Assembly: GCA_036362985.1 (NCBI GenBank)
Contig: JAYGXS010000008.1
Location: forward strand, 18,677,746 to 18,741,745
Direction: 5' to 3'
Origin: Ligula intestinalis
Lineage: Eukaryota; Platyhelminthes; Cestoda; Diphyllobothriidea; Diphyllobothriidae
Length of the DNA: 64,000 nt
Shown piece by piece: positions 34,523 through 46,197 of this stretch. The notes under the pieces are model-generated. The model searched no databases. It worked only from the letters and a program-made list of their open reading frames with translations, and was not told where the DNA came from. The number at the start of each line of letters is the position of its first letter. Within the stretch, counting starts at the first letter, position 1. Both the position numbers and the translations under genes were made by a program.

Positions 34523-37079
34523 TATTGCATTAAGGTCTAAAATGAGAAAAACACGAAATTGAATGTGTACAGAAAGGTCATAGGTCCTTGTCAGGTAGAG
34601 AAGGAAGGTAAAACAAAATTGGAGGGAGAATACAAGGAATTGAGCTGTGGGGAATATTGGGCTGGGGAATGTGCAAATCTGGGGCCTGTGGTTACCAAGG
34701 TAAGGCAAGGTTAACCACATGCTCCAACTGTTTGCAGAGGTCCGTTTTAAAGCGTCTAATATAAGCAGTTTCCAGGTTACACAAAATTCGAGATGATAAA
34801 ATGATCAAATGGCATACTCCTTAATTGGCCCGTTTTTATAATGTATACGTTTTGCTAGTGGTCAGAACGAAGTTCGTTAAAAAGCCCGCATCCTATTATG
34901 ACAAAAAGACTTCAGAATAGACTACACGATAATCAGTATCACAACTTGAGTCAATGCAAATTAGCGAAGGAGTATCAGTCTTGCACATATGTCGAAATGT
35001 TGCGTGATCTCTGGCGCCTACTGTATGTTCGAATATCCTGGAGCTTAATTTCAAGATATTTGATTTTTTTCAGGATGCCGTCCTTAAAATGGGCTCCTTT
35101 CCGACGGCTGACAAAAGGCATACACCAATAAATTATTTTCTTTAATAGTATGCATTTTGCGCCTTGATTTTCAAAACCCTTATAAATTTACATATAGTTG
35201 ATCGAAGACATGCAGAATAATATTCGTTCCTGTACTCCGTGGGTGCCAACGTCAGTCTTCTTAAAACGTCATGCTTAAAAGAAGTGCATCTCTCTGTTTT
35301 AAAACACCTTCTAAATTGCAGAATTACTGTGAATCCTGCCCACCATAAGACTTGCATCCAGGGTGTCCAACTTTCACCCGCCAGCGGATAAATAGAGTAT
35401 ATGTATACCTCGTAGGAAACGTGAATAAATTGGGTGATACGATGGCTTAAGAATGAACATATAACGGTAGTAAAATATTCCGTATTTAGAGGTTTGTTTA
35501 AAAATATATACCCTTTCTTCAACTATGAAATTTAAAGGAAGACTTTTTTTATACTGAAGGGTTACAACACATTATATAATGGTGCATTTTTTCCAATAAA
35601 ATATATGTGCCATTTGAAGAGCATTGAGTATTAGTGAGAATAATGCATGCTAATTAAGCAGGAACTCTTCATAGCACCTGCAGTCACGAAGAATGTCTTT
35701 CAAGCGCCGGCTTCAGGAAAGTTAATATTACAACCCAGCATTACAAATAAGGCAAAATGTTAATATAGATCATAATTACGGGTTATATTTCATTAGATAG
35801 ACAATCTACTGAAGGGTGATTTATCAAGCATACATTCGCCTTGACAGGAAGCCCATTTTGCTTTCTCATTCACGTAATTTATGACGAAAGAAAGCAAATC
35901 GATCATTTGTCGCCAACATGGAATTAAATCAAATCAAGCAGAAGGTCAAGAAGTCCAGAAACTACGGAATTTTGCTAACAATCAATCAAAAGGCCACTGT
36001 GTTTCATGCAGGTGGAAGTTAATTCAGTGCAAGGTGACTTAGGAAATTAAATCCTAGCATGAAGGTTAAGGAAATAAAGTGCCTCACAATATTAGTCAAG
36101 ACAAATCGATATTTGGCACCGGAAGCCAGCTGCCACGCTTCCCACCGAAGAACTCCAATCACGATATGATCACAACCATTAGCCTTCTGATACTATTAGG
36201 CACACTTTTCCCTGCTGTTGGATAGTGAAGAGTGTAAGTCACCAAGCCAGGCACCTCACGCAAATTTGCGAGGTTAAACGGTCTACTGATGCAGCCGAGA
36301 TTTCTGGCGCAGATGAATAGCTGACTGTACATTTCGGGTGGAGGAGGACAGCGGAGAAGATTCAGGCAGGGAGTTTGGCCCCAGACACACAGAAACCATT
36401 CCACAGAAACAACCCCTCGCTCTCCCTCGTTCTGCTGAGTTGTTGTGACCGACTGCATTCACACCTCTCGGGAAATGGCAGTCTTGTTTGTGGACAAATG
36501 TGCGAAGAAGCAAACACATTCACACAAGGCCAGCAAAGGCCCGGTTCAGCTGCTGTGAAGCGGCTCCGTTTAATCAGAAACACGCTATTTCGACTTTGAA
36601 GTTACAGTTGCTCGGGAGTCTGAGATTTTGTGATTGTCCCCAGAGCCGTTTCCAAATCAACTCGCCTTTTTTCTGTTGTTTACACGCACAAAAACTGCAT
36701 ACACAATCCTAAATTAATTTAAATTTTTTTAGATTTGGGTTTAATTCAAGGTCACATAGAAATAAAAAAAATTTCTTGGAGGAGAATCACCTTGTTACGG
36801 ACCTTTCGAGGAGCTAGGTCTACCCTACATTTTTAAAGTGCCTAATACCTTAGATCGACCAGAATTTTTTACCAACAAGATGGTTAGTTGATCTTGAAAA
36901 GATAGATTTTTTATGCATTCGCTCTCACAGCGTTTTGGCAGAGGCCTCAGAGGTTTGGCAGCTGCTTGTGTTAGCGCACTGTCAAGCAGTTTAGGAGGCG
37001 TGAGAACGTATTCTCTTCTAGTGTCGTGTCGTTTCGTTCTTTACAAGTTCGGTGTGTCATTTTTTAATCGTTAGTGTGT
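34523..37079. other. No gene recognised
   Basis: The longest frame, 126 codons on the minus strand at 35,142-35,522, has no recognisable motif. About 36,280-36,600 is GC-richer with several overlapping frames on both strands and is unidentified. Nothing else stood out. Confidence 0.35.
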
Positions 37080-37180
37080 TTACAGTGAGACAGATATATA
37101 TTAGCCACAAGGAGATCTAGATATCTGTTGATAGAGTTTTCTTCGGAACAGCACGCCTCAAGTGAGATTCAGTCTGGTTT
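37080..37180 (+). repeat. Dispersed repeat family D, copy 1
   Basis: Shares gccacaaggagatctagat, ctgttgatagagt and cctcaagtgagattc with 39,505-39,610. The two copies are in the same orientation about 2.4 kb apart. Confidence 0.5.
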
Positions 37181-39504
37181 CCAGTAACCTTGACCTAGAA
37201 TGGTCAATACATGAAAAGTAAAACTGTTAATAGTTTATCCAGCCTGAGGTGCCTGCTTTAGCGTTGGCCTTGCTCTCCGAATCGCCAGTTTGTGCTCATG
37301 TAAGCGGGTCTGCGGTTTGATGCCCAGCCTCTCCGGCATAGTAACAGTGCAGACGGTTACAACAAATTTGGTTGAGGCTTCGTTAAGCATCAAATGAAGA
37401 CGAATTATTGCTTGATATCGGTGTGCGATGCCTACACCGGTGGTTTCCTTTCTGTTGAGACAGAGCCCAAAACACTCTTTTAAGGTAGGAAATGAACTTC
37501 TAGAATGCAGGTTGCCAAGAGGTTAGCCATCGTTTGCTGGATTTCTGGAAGGACTTGCGTATTCATTTGCACGGAAGAGGTCATGAGGGTATTTTCGGTC
37601 AATTGACACGGCCGTGCGAACAGCTCACGCGAAGAGGAAGACCCTTAACCATCCGTCTTCTAGATGCAGTCAAGCGATTGTCAGTCGTCCAGAGATATGT
37701 CAACAGAGCTAAATAATCAGATTATCAGTCAGTTTGAGGCTGACTAGCTCGCCCATTCCTTTAAAACTGCTGGTCGACTCTTTTCTATCAAAAATTAAAA
37801 AATGGTGAGCCGAGCGAGATCTTCGAAGTGGCAGCAACATTAATATTATGTTTCAGTTAGCAAAGTTTTTTTCCCAGTGTGGACTTTTTTCCAAAATAAC
37901 CTGAAGTCCTGCACGCAGATTAATGTCCTCTGAGTAGTAGGAGAATTTGTATGTGTGCAAAGATATCAGTAACTACTCGAGTAAGGATGGTAATAGTGTG
38001 TGGAAAGTTACACATACATATTTATCAGAACGGTTAGGAGAGACATAGATTGCTAGCTTTATTTTACAAGACGCATAAGCAAAAACATTTCATCTGCGCC
38101 ATTTAATAGCTTAAAAAATTCCTTGAGTATCATGAAACTTCGGACTTGACCTGCTTTGGCTTTCCGTTTCCTTCAGTGCACTGATCTGCACTGAACCCTT
38201 TTCTAGTAAGCAGCATTTGCGCTTCAATCTGATTTATTGAACAAAATAAACAACTTCAAATGTGTGTTTAACCACCCTCACATACTTCAATCTTCATCAG
38301 TAATCTAGTGTATATGTATTTGCTCATTTAAAGACGGTGGTTTTATTGTATCAAAATGTTTCCTGATCTGCTAGCGTTCTTCTGTTTCCTGAACTCGCAT
38401 TATACGAGTGTGTTGTTTAAGCATTGAGATAGGAATCGAGTTGGTGTGCATATCCACCAATGAAAACTCTCGATTAATTAATGATAATTAATTCCCATTG
38501 TCGTAGGCTAGCAAAGTTAAAACACACTCAAGAGATAGATAAACTTTATTTTTAATTCCAAAATGTAAAGGAAAAATTTTTTGTCACCGTCAATAAAATA
38601 AAGTATATAACCCACATAATACCCGGAGATCAAAAGCAATGCATAATGGCTGAAAACGGACATTGCAAACATCATGACAAATCGTATTTACATGGGTTGC
38701 GAATTTGCGACAAAATTTGGTTTTTCTCAAAAACTAAACTAACGTAGAGTGTTCATGAGCTAATTTCTGTGGTTGTTGTTCGAATAAATAAGAAAGAGTG
38801 ACAGTCGGTTCATTGTGGCCGCAAACGGCCAACCGATGTATGCATACATGAAATTTATATGCAAATGGAGAGCAGAACAAATGGCGGCTTAATTTTAAAA
38901 AGGCACTCGTTTTTAAAATTCAGTTCAAAAACATACTACGTCGAGACAATTTTAATTTCCTACTGCCATGAATCGGTGTTTTTTCAGGATCTGACAACCC
39001 AGTTGGCATTTGTTTGGCAAACTTCCCGTAAACTGATATAAAAGGACACTATTTGATAACCTGTGTAGTACATTTGAATGGGTCCGAAATGTCTAATGAC
39101 GCAAGACAATTTTAAACACAAGCGGCTGAAGGGAATGATTGATCCCATGCAATCTCACATTCAAAGAAAAACGCACCTGAGAACTTGATGTATTGATCAC
39201 TGGAACAGTTTTAGTTTTGTGCTGACCTCTCGGAGATTTTGGCACAGTCTACACTTTCAAAGCATCAAACGTCAATATCGATTAGCGAAAAGAGTGCCTG
39301 GCTGAACTTGTCGGCTTTTGGCTGATCGATATTGTGTTTAGCTGGTTCGCTACCTCAACTGCCGTATAGATGTTTGTGTAGTTTTTCGGTCGTCGGTGTT
39401 TTGTTTTCTTCCCAGGGTGGATGATGTTGGCAGTCCTGCCTCCTCGTTCGCTGGATCCGTCGCGTGGTCGGCCTTGCTTGCATTTCTTAACTTCCGTGTG
39501 ACTT
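37181..39504. other. No gene recognised
   Basis: A degenerate tRNA-like B-box word (tgcggtttgatgccc) lies at about 37,310. A 60-codon Arg/Leu-rich frame at 37,534-37,716 is unrecognised. The rest is AT-rich. Confidence 0.3.
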
Positions 39505-39610
39505 TTCGCGGTCTTTATTCACGTAGTGGTGCCACGGGAAGATTTAGATGTCTCTTGATAGAGTAAGCAACCAAATTCCATGTCTCAAGTGTCAGTCGCT
39601 CTATTGTGGA
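39505..39610 (+). repeat. Dispersed repeat family D, copy 2
   Basis: Shares gccacgggaagatttagat, ctcttgatagagt and tctcaagtgtcagtc with 37,080-37,180. Confidence 0.5.
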
Positions 39611-40731
39611 GGAGCCTCGGCCTAAGATGTTCGCTCCTTGAACATCAAAACTGCGGTCAGGCTCTCCAATATGAGCAGCAAGCTCTGAGTTCCGGTCTAG
39701 TCTCTGTGTCGTTTGCTTTTACTCTAAGAGGTGGATCTGCAATTGTCTTCCTGTTTTTTCTGATCACTTTTAAATATGTTTGAGCAAAATCTTAGCGTCA
39801 ATCAAATTGTTTACCAATAGAAAATAAATGCACGTGGTGCTTAACGTCAGCATAGTTTGAGCAAATGTCATTAGAGTAGTATTTCTCCAAATGATTACAT
39901 CAGATAAGCAGAAATCAAACAATTTACGAATTTCGTAAACAAAGTTATATTAGTGAAATGGTAAAGAAAGAGCGACACTTAATAGTTATGAAACCACTTA
40001 AGAAGCAACATAGTATTGCCGAATGTGTTATTTAGGATCCACTACAGCTCGAATATTTGCGAGCGATAATTAATATGGACCGATCAAGTTTATTTTAACT
40101 AATATAGGGTAAATATACAGTTGAGAATTGTGTCTTTTTGGGCACTCTTGGGCTTTCGTCATTCCTATTGGGTGTATTTATCAAAATATTTGGTTTTCAA
40201 AATAACTATTCCACTTATTTCCTTCTATCACACGTTCTACTTTTTTACTTCCCCCCGGTAGTTCCCACCCACTTAACCCCTATTAGCAGTTCCTCTGTAC
40301 CATACAAGGATGGGGCTTTCGTGTGCTGTTGTGGACCCTGAATTTAATTTTAACCAAAGTAGTTACCGAGAATAAAACTGACAGACTTTCAAAGTTAATT
40401 AAATTAATTGAAGCTTGTATCAAAGTACTGCTTCCCAGGGGATATGGACGTGGCTGTCGATACCAACCGTTCATGTTTAGAGGTGGCGTATGAACAGAAT
40501 ATTTTACCTGATAATTATGTGTCCAGAGTCAGCTCATAGAGACCCTATGAGTGAAGACCCTAATAGAAGTGGGTCAAATTGTAAGGAGAACAGTAAACTA
40601 GGACCAAAAAAACAGTAAACTTGTTTTTCAGCAAGAATTTATTGCACGTTGGAATGAACGTGAACAATCCGTTTTTTTCATAAAGCCCACCAAACTGTAA
40701 AGCTACCAAAATTTTCAAAAACCCCTACCGA
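39611..40731. other. No feature recognised
   Basis: AT-rich with chance frames. Nothing recognised. Confidence 0.4.
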
Positions 40732-41624
40732 CAGGAGTTTCCTTGGTAGTGGCGGAATAAAACTCCACATTTCCAGCTTTGCCGACAGCGATTCGAGCTC
40801 GATTTGGGTTAAGGGTAAGGATTAGGGTTATGGTTAGGGTTAGATGTTGGGGTTAGGGTAAGTGCTAGGGTAAGGGTTGGGAAAGGATAAGGTTTAGGGT
40901 AGTGGTCGGTGTAGGGGTTAGAGTTAGTGTTAGGGTAAGGGTCAGGGGTGATGATTAGGCTTATGGTTAGGGTATGGGTTAAGGTTAGAGTAAAATTGAG
41001 GGGTTAGTGTGAGGTTTAAGTTTAGGGTAAGAGTATGGAGTAGGGTTTATGGTAAGGGTAAAGGCGATGGGTAGTTTGAGGGTAAGGGTTAGGGTGAGCT
41101 TTAGGATAAGGGGGTTAGTGTTAGTGTTGGGGTAAGGGTTAGGTTAAGGGTAAGATTTAGGGTAAGGGCTAGGGTCAGGTTAAAGATAGGGATAAGGTTA
41201 TGGTTATGATTAGGTTGAGGGTGAGATTGTGATATCATCTATAAAAAGCCCGAAGTTTCTGCTTAATATTACAAGAAGTCTTCAAAAATTCCATTGTTAC
41301 TGGGTTTTGAGCAAAGTATGGTTTTCGGAATAAAATTCCACATTTCCACGATTGTCGATGGCAATTCGAGCTCGTTTCGAGCTTAATTTGACCTTGATTT
41401 GTCTTTCGCGCCTCTTTTTGAGTGACGCGCCCAACGCCGTCGACATATAGCTATTAGGCATTAAATTATTTCAACAAAATTTTACGACTTATTTTACTTA
41501 TTTTCACAAAATCCTTTTTTAGTAAATCAGTTTTACCAACTCATAAAAACCCCAGTCTCACGGTTAGCGTATGACAAAAACCTACGTCTTGCTGTCTCCG
41601 AGACCACTACCAAGGAAACTCCTG
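40732..41624. mobile_element. 893-bp block bounded by 21-bp perfect inverted repeats and carrying a telomere-like tract
   Basis: The 21 bases at 40,732-40,752 are the exact reverse complement of 41,604-41,624. Inside, a 49-bp segment at 40,753-40,801 is repeated directly at 41,326-41,374 (41 of 49 positions by my count; both begin cggaataaaa and end ttcgagctcg). The telomere-like tract lies between these direct repeats. The inverted ends suggest a non-autonomous mobile unit. No transposase or target duplication was found. Confidence 0.6.
40805..41230 (+). repeat. Degenerate TTAGGG-like tract, about 425 bp
   Basis: Dozens of GGGTTA/GGGTAA/TTAGGG-like units occur in one orientation with single-base changes and spacers (for example gggttatggttagggttag). 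It is the longest telomere-like tract in the window and reads G-rich on the + strand, opposite to the copies at 0.5 and 16 kb. It is an interstitial tract and not a telomere, because unique sequence follows on both sides. Confidence 0.85.
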
Positions 41625-41773
41625 CCACCCTACCTGTATATTTAAAACAGTGAGGCGAAATAAAATTATTAGGAATGCAAAACCCCTGTTTTTTTTCAGA
41701 AAAGTGTACATCAAATGCATACTTGTCTGGTAAGGAGTTCGGGAAATTGTTTAACTGCAAAACTAACTGAATA

Positions 41774-42183
41774 CAGTAGTCGCCGGTTAGTAAGCCAACG
41801 GCTAATAAGCCCAGCCACGTATTCAGCCCATGTCAGCGTAGGACGGAATTTTACATAGCAAAATCTGCCGGCTAATAAGCCCAATCACCAGCTATGAAGC
41901 CCAGTTTGCAAACAGGATAGAGTGAAATTCTCATCTCTCTGCGTGCGCAACTGGTTACGTGTCGCAAATATATTTTTTTTTGTTATTACGTAAAAAAAGA
42001 GGCAAACAGAATTCTTTCCCTGTGCATAATCAAGCTCTACACATAATAAAGTGCCTATGTAATGTAAAGTGCCTATCCTGCGTTTGCTAATCAAGACCTA
42101 GGACTCTCCGCTTAATGCACCCACTGCTTATTAAGCCCAATTTGGTCTGGGCCCGAGGTGGGCTTAATAGCCGGCGACTACTG
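41774..42183. mobile_element. pogo/Tigger-like MITE, 410 bp, flanked by TA
   Basis: The element starts CAGTAGTCGCCGGTTAGTAAG and its right end, reverse complemented, is CAGTAGTCGCCGGCTATTAAG. TA dinucleotides lie immediately outside at 41,772-41,773 and 42,184-42,185. TA targets and CAG-starting termini fit the Tc1/mariner superfamily, pogo/Tigger type. Inside, the terminal word ggctaataagcccaa is repeated near 41,798, 41,868 and 42,127, so the termini carry subterminal repeats. There is no transposase frame, so it is non-autonomous. Confidence 0.85.
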
Positions 42184-42189
42184 TATTGC

Positions 42190-42400
42190 TCTACAGGTAT
42201 CCTTTTACCTATCCTCGTTGCTAATGACCGTTCGACCGTCGAGTTCGACAACGTCCATCACGTGCTTCAGCCAGCAAGAGACAAGCTCGGTGGCTTGCAC
42301 ATGAGATAGTTTCAGGTGATAGTAGACTTGCACTGCATCTACTGAACCCTCCCGTCCCTCATCAGTCTGTGCCCAATATCATGACATGATCAAAATCCTC
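42190..42400 (+). repeat. Dispersed repeat family C, copy 1
   Basis: Shares with 61,650-61,860 the ordered words gttcgaccgtcgagttcgac, gtgcttca, agtagacttgcactgcatct and ccctc. The repeat is non-coding and may be part of a SINE or retroelement end. It abuts the MITE. Confidence 0.55.
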
Positions 42401-45120
42401 GCCTAAGTGTACCACCACGAACCCTGCGGACGCAATAAAACCTAATCAGAGCGTTGCACAAAATGGCCCGTCTAGACAGCCTTGATGCAGAGTATCATTT
42501 CGCGACAAATATGACATTTTAGTCCACTTCTTTGCTGCTATTAACATTTATGAAATGCAGCAGTTCGCAAAGAACGTGGCCCTTAACTCTTAATGTGTGT
42601 ACAAAAGTCCAATTATCTGAGCACGTGTGTCTATTATTCGCAAAATTAATAGGATGTGGAGGCGGTATTTGTATGCATGATATTTCGACTGTCAGTACCG
42701 ACGGCTTCTACGGATAGCTCTACAAAATGGTGGTGCAGGCACGATAATCTGTGCATTAATAATGTTAAAGTAATGGTAGAATTGTGCGGCGCATCCTCTC
42801 ATCCCTCGCGCAACTGTGCCTGGTGCCGAGAGGGAGTCCAGAAGACTGCAGGCCACATTTTTTGTGGCCTGCTAGTAGAGTGCGCGATGTCTTGGTACAG
42901 TTCCCGTGTTGGTCTAACGCATCTAAAAAATTTTACCTTTCGACCTTTTTAGAGCTAATAATATTTTTAATTCGCAATTTGTTTGACTTCACGTATGCCT
43001 TGTTTTCGACTGTTCTTGCCTGTACATGAAAGGAATTGACAAACATCTACTGACTTCTCGGTTGAACGATGCATTGAAGGCCTGTGGCCATGTAAGAACC
43101 TTTCCTTTCTCAAATTCCATCTTAAATTCGGTCAGAGAATTTCAATAATAGTATATTTTGGCTGCTGAATAAGTACGTCTTTTCAGTGTGCCTAAGCTCC
43201 CATATAATTTTTGTACAATCACGCAATACTAAAATCGTATATAATTTATCAGTTTAGAAGCCGCAACGCAAACAGCAGCATAAGGCATGAAAGTGGTGAA
43301 ACAGCCGACATATTTGCCTACGCAGTTGTCACACAAACTAAGACAACAATGGCTCAAACCCCTCCGACAAATACGTCTCATTTGACAGACCTGTTACTGG
43401 AAAATATCGCAGAAGAGAGACGCATTAACCCGTGTCCTAATGCGGCAGAAAGGGATCCTTGATCAACCCAAAATTATCAGGGATTAGAACTTACAGCTCT
43501 TTAGGCTTCCCTAGTGAAACCAGCGCTATACAGTTATGCTACGAGCCGGTAATCATGTCATTTTAGAGTATGAATGGGTGACGTTGATTTACTGTACAAG
43601 CCAAAATAGCCATTCAAGTTTTACTTGCCCTTATTGGGATTTGCTTTGCGGTAAGCGATGTAACCGAACCGAAAAACATCCGTAATACCTGCCTTTATAA
43701 TTGATGATCTTTTTACCGATTCCTTTTATTTTTCAACGATGAGTGCTGAAATTTCTAGCGTACTCGACAAAACAGCTAGTTATTAGCTTGTGCTTATAAT
43801 GATGTTTAAAATCGCTCCTAGGGGACACTGTTCAGTTTTTATACAAGTTCAATCGTAACTGACAGTCCAAGTCCAGTTACGCCGTTTCAGTTCTAAAAAA
43901 ACTACTAAATATTGAAGAACGTGACATGCAGAACCCGAAATTTTGTGTATGGTTAAATTTTTCCGTTTATATAACCATTTAACGCTTGAAAAAAACTAGA
44001 CTGAAGTAATTCAAAAAGTAAGTTACGCTCTACGTTCCCTCACCAGCCACATGGCGAAATTTAGCATCTTGTACTCATTGTGGCTAAAGTAAGATCTGAG
44101 CGATGTATACTAAGCACATAGGGTGTGCATGACTGATGGAAAATTTGGCGCGACGTGCAATCACGAACTTGAGTCGACCACGGAATACGGATAGTTTGCA
44201 CTAACATTTTTGCGAACCACACGCCGGATTCGCTGACTGCATTATCACTGCCACGGCTGTTGCCAGTATCCGTTGGTATCGGCCTCTAGAGTAATTTGGC
44301 GGCACCGGCTAGAATGGCCTGGTGATTCGTATTGAGTATATAAGCGACAATTGAACTTAATTTTCCCCTTAAATAGTCAGGCGTGTGTTACCACCCATAC
44401 TTCATTCTTCAGGCGCCTCGTTAAACAGCCAATGTATCCCACTCGATAGAAGCAAGTAAAGGATTACCTGCCCATCAGTGTGGTCTAAAGCCACGGCTGG
44501 CCTTAAATTGCAGGAAATAAGGGCTTATGAAATTCGCCCCGGGGAAGCCGATTTTAATAGCTATATTTGAACTTCTTGTTACAAACTCGCCTGCTGTCTT
44601 CGGCAGAAAGGGCACTAGCAGAAAAAAAGTCTCTCGTTTTTGAATTTCCAGTTCTTCCAAAGTGCGTTCCTCAGCTGCTGATGCTCTTTTTTTTAATTAT
44701 TTCAGCAGAGCAGGTGCATCACACCCCAGCCACCAATCCTTGGACGGCGTTTTAATTCAAAGTTAGGGGGGACAGCTATGCGAAAAGTATTGTAATACCC
44801 CGTCAAGGTTTTGTTTAAGAATACCCTACGGATTCAGAAAGAAATCGAGGAACGCGACTTCGTTATTCACTTCGAATCTTGGCAGGAATGCGGTTTGCTA
44901 CATTTGTAAATAAGAGCGTTGATGTCTGCGACATGACCTGACCAGCAAAATATATCTTCCATGCACCAATCCATAAAATTTAAGGAAGTAATAGTATTCT
45001 TTAAACTCCTTTTCTCGACCTTGTTTATGAAAACGGTTGTCACACAGCATCCGAGCAATGAACACATTATCGCACAGTCTGCTTGCCAGGTCAACAGAGG
45101 CCGCTAACGTCTTACCCCGC
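42401..45120. other. No assigned gene; a few short structures
   Basis: A perfect 10-bp-stem hairpin (gcaggccaca / tgtggcctgc, T5 loop) lies at 42,848-42,872. A protein-like 83-codon + frame at 43,211-43,462 (segment SHLTDLLLENIAEERRINPC) is unrecognised. A decayed tRNA-like segment lies on the minus strand at about 43,480-43,550. The minus strand at 44,867-45,094 is a 75-codon frame without a known motif. Confidence 0.3.
43566..43665 (+). mobile_element. SINE family A, partial copy in plus orientation
   Basis: The words gacgttgatttactgtac, agccaaaatagccatt and ttacttgccc match the family A body in the reverse orientation to the other copies. Confidence 0.4.
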
Positions 45121-45370
45121 TGCTAATTCTCTCCGTGTCTCCAAAAGCTGACTTTCGAACAAGGCAATAGGCAGCGTAATTCACAAGGTTTGCTGATTTC
45201 ATAGAATTTCGTAACCTATTAGTCAACTGCATAGGGTCATTGCCAGTTGATAAGATGAAATAAATATAAAAATTGAGTATCGACCTGGAAGGCTGAAACC
45301 TTCTTAGTATAAAGAGCATGACTGCTTTTCTAAGATGCGGGTTAGGGGAAGAGAAGGGAAAACAGTTATC
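45121..45370. repeat. Dispersed repeat family E, copy 2
   Basis: Aligns with 17,692-17,940 (gctaattc, gctgatttcatagaatt, caactgcatagg, gaaggctgaaa, gttaggggaa). The minus strand reads as a mostly open frame (45,104-45,406, containing NRLRNSMKSANLVNYAAYC) that looks protein-like but is unrecognised. Confidence 0.5.
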
Positions 45371-45944
45371 GAATGAAGGCAGTCCTATTGGAGAAATCCT
45401 CATCATGGTACATGTTATGATCCTTTTGCCAAATATCCGTTTCTTTTCGTAAAATTAGGTAATTAAATAAATGTCATGTGAGTTTTCTGTAAATGGATGG
45501 AACTATGTGCACTTTCGTAGTCTTTTTGCGTTTGTAGGCTTCAACAAAACGAGTTATGTATTTTGCCTTAGAATCCATTTTTGAGTATCTGGTAAACCTT
45601 TGTCCTCATGTTACGTTTGTAACTTATAGGTACTATTACTATTTGAGTAGACATAATTTTACCAGTTATGCTAGACAACACATGCAATTTACTTTCCTAA
45701 GACCGCGTGATAAGTTCGAATACGCAGAAATAGGTATATCCCTACTGTTTTTGCTTACTAACGTTATTCTGACCAGCCTCTTGTCCACCTTGCATAAATA
45801 CGTCTCTGCTACAAATTGGCGTACACTGTTTTCTGATGATTGACTTTGTCACATCCTACCGTATGCTCGTTTTTGCAGAAAAAAGTGAAATTGATAGGAC
45901 ATCCTAGAAATTTACGAACTCTGTTGAGTGTCGGACATCCTATA

Positions 45945-46197
45945 TTAGAAGAAAAGGGAGCGTTCACCGGGAGAGGTTTATTACAAGTCTGACGTTTTTG
46001 GGTAGTGGTCTCGTCTACCCATCTTCAGAGAATGGATACTCTGGCTCAAAATTCTCGTCTTTATGCCGTCCTTTCTTGCGTGTGCCCGTTCGACCAATCA
46101 CGGTTGAGCCACCCTGTGTGTCTTTGCCCGCGTCCTCGGTCTCCCCGTCATTCGGTCTCCTGCCTGTAACCGTGTCGCCCTTTGTGACCCCATGACT
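45945..46197 (-). repeat. Pseudo-LTR at the 3' end of the Penelope element
   Basis: Contains the last roughly 60 codons of the polyprotein and the 3' untranslated end. The outer border near agaagaaaagggagcgttc matches the outer border of the 5' copy. No clear target duplication could be read outside the two copies. Confidence 0.8.

Noticed and set aside
35142..35522. A 126-codon minus frame
   Set aside because: Despite its length it shows no domain, signal or repeat relation that I can recognise. Not enough to call a gene.
40805..41230. A true chromosome end
   Set aside because: The units are heavily degenerate and unique sequence continues for more than 20 kb on both sides, so the tract is interstitial.
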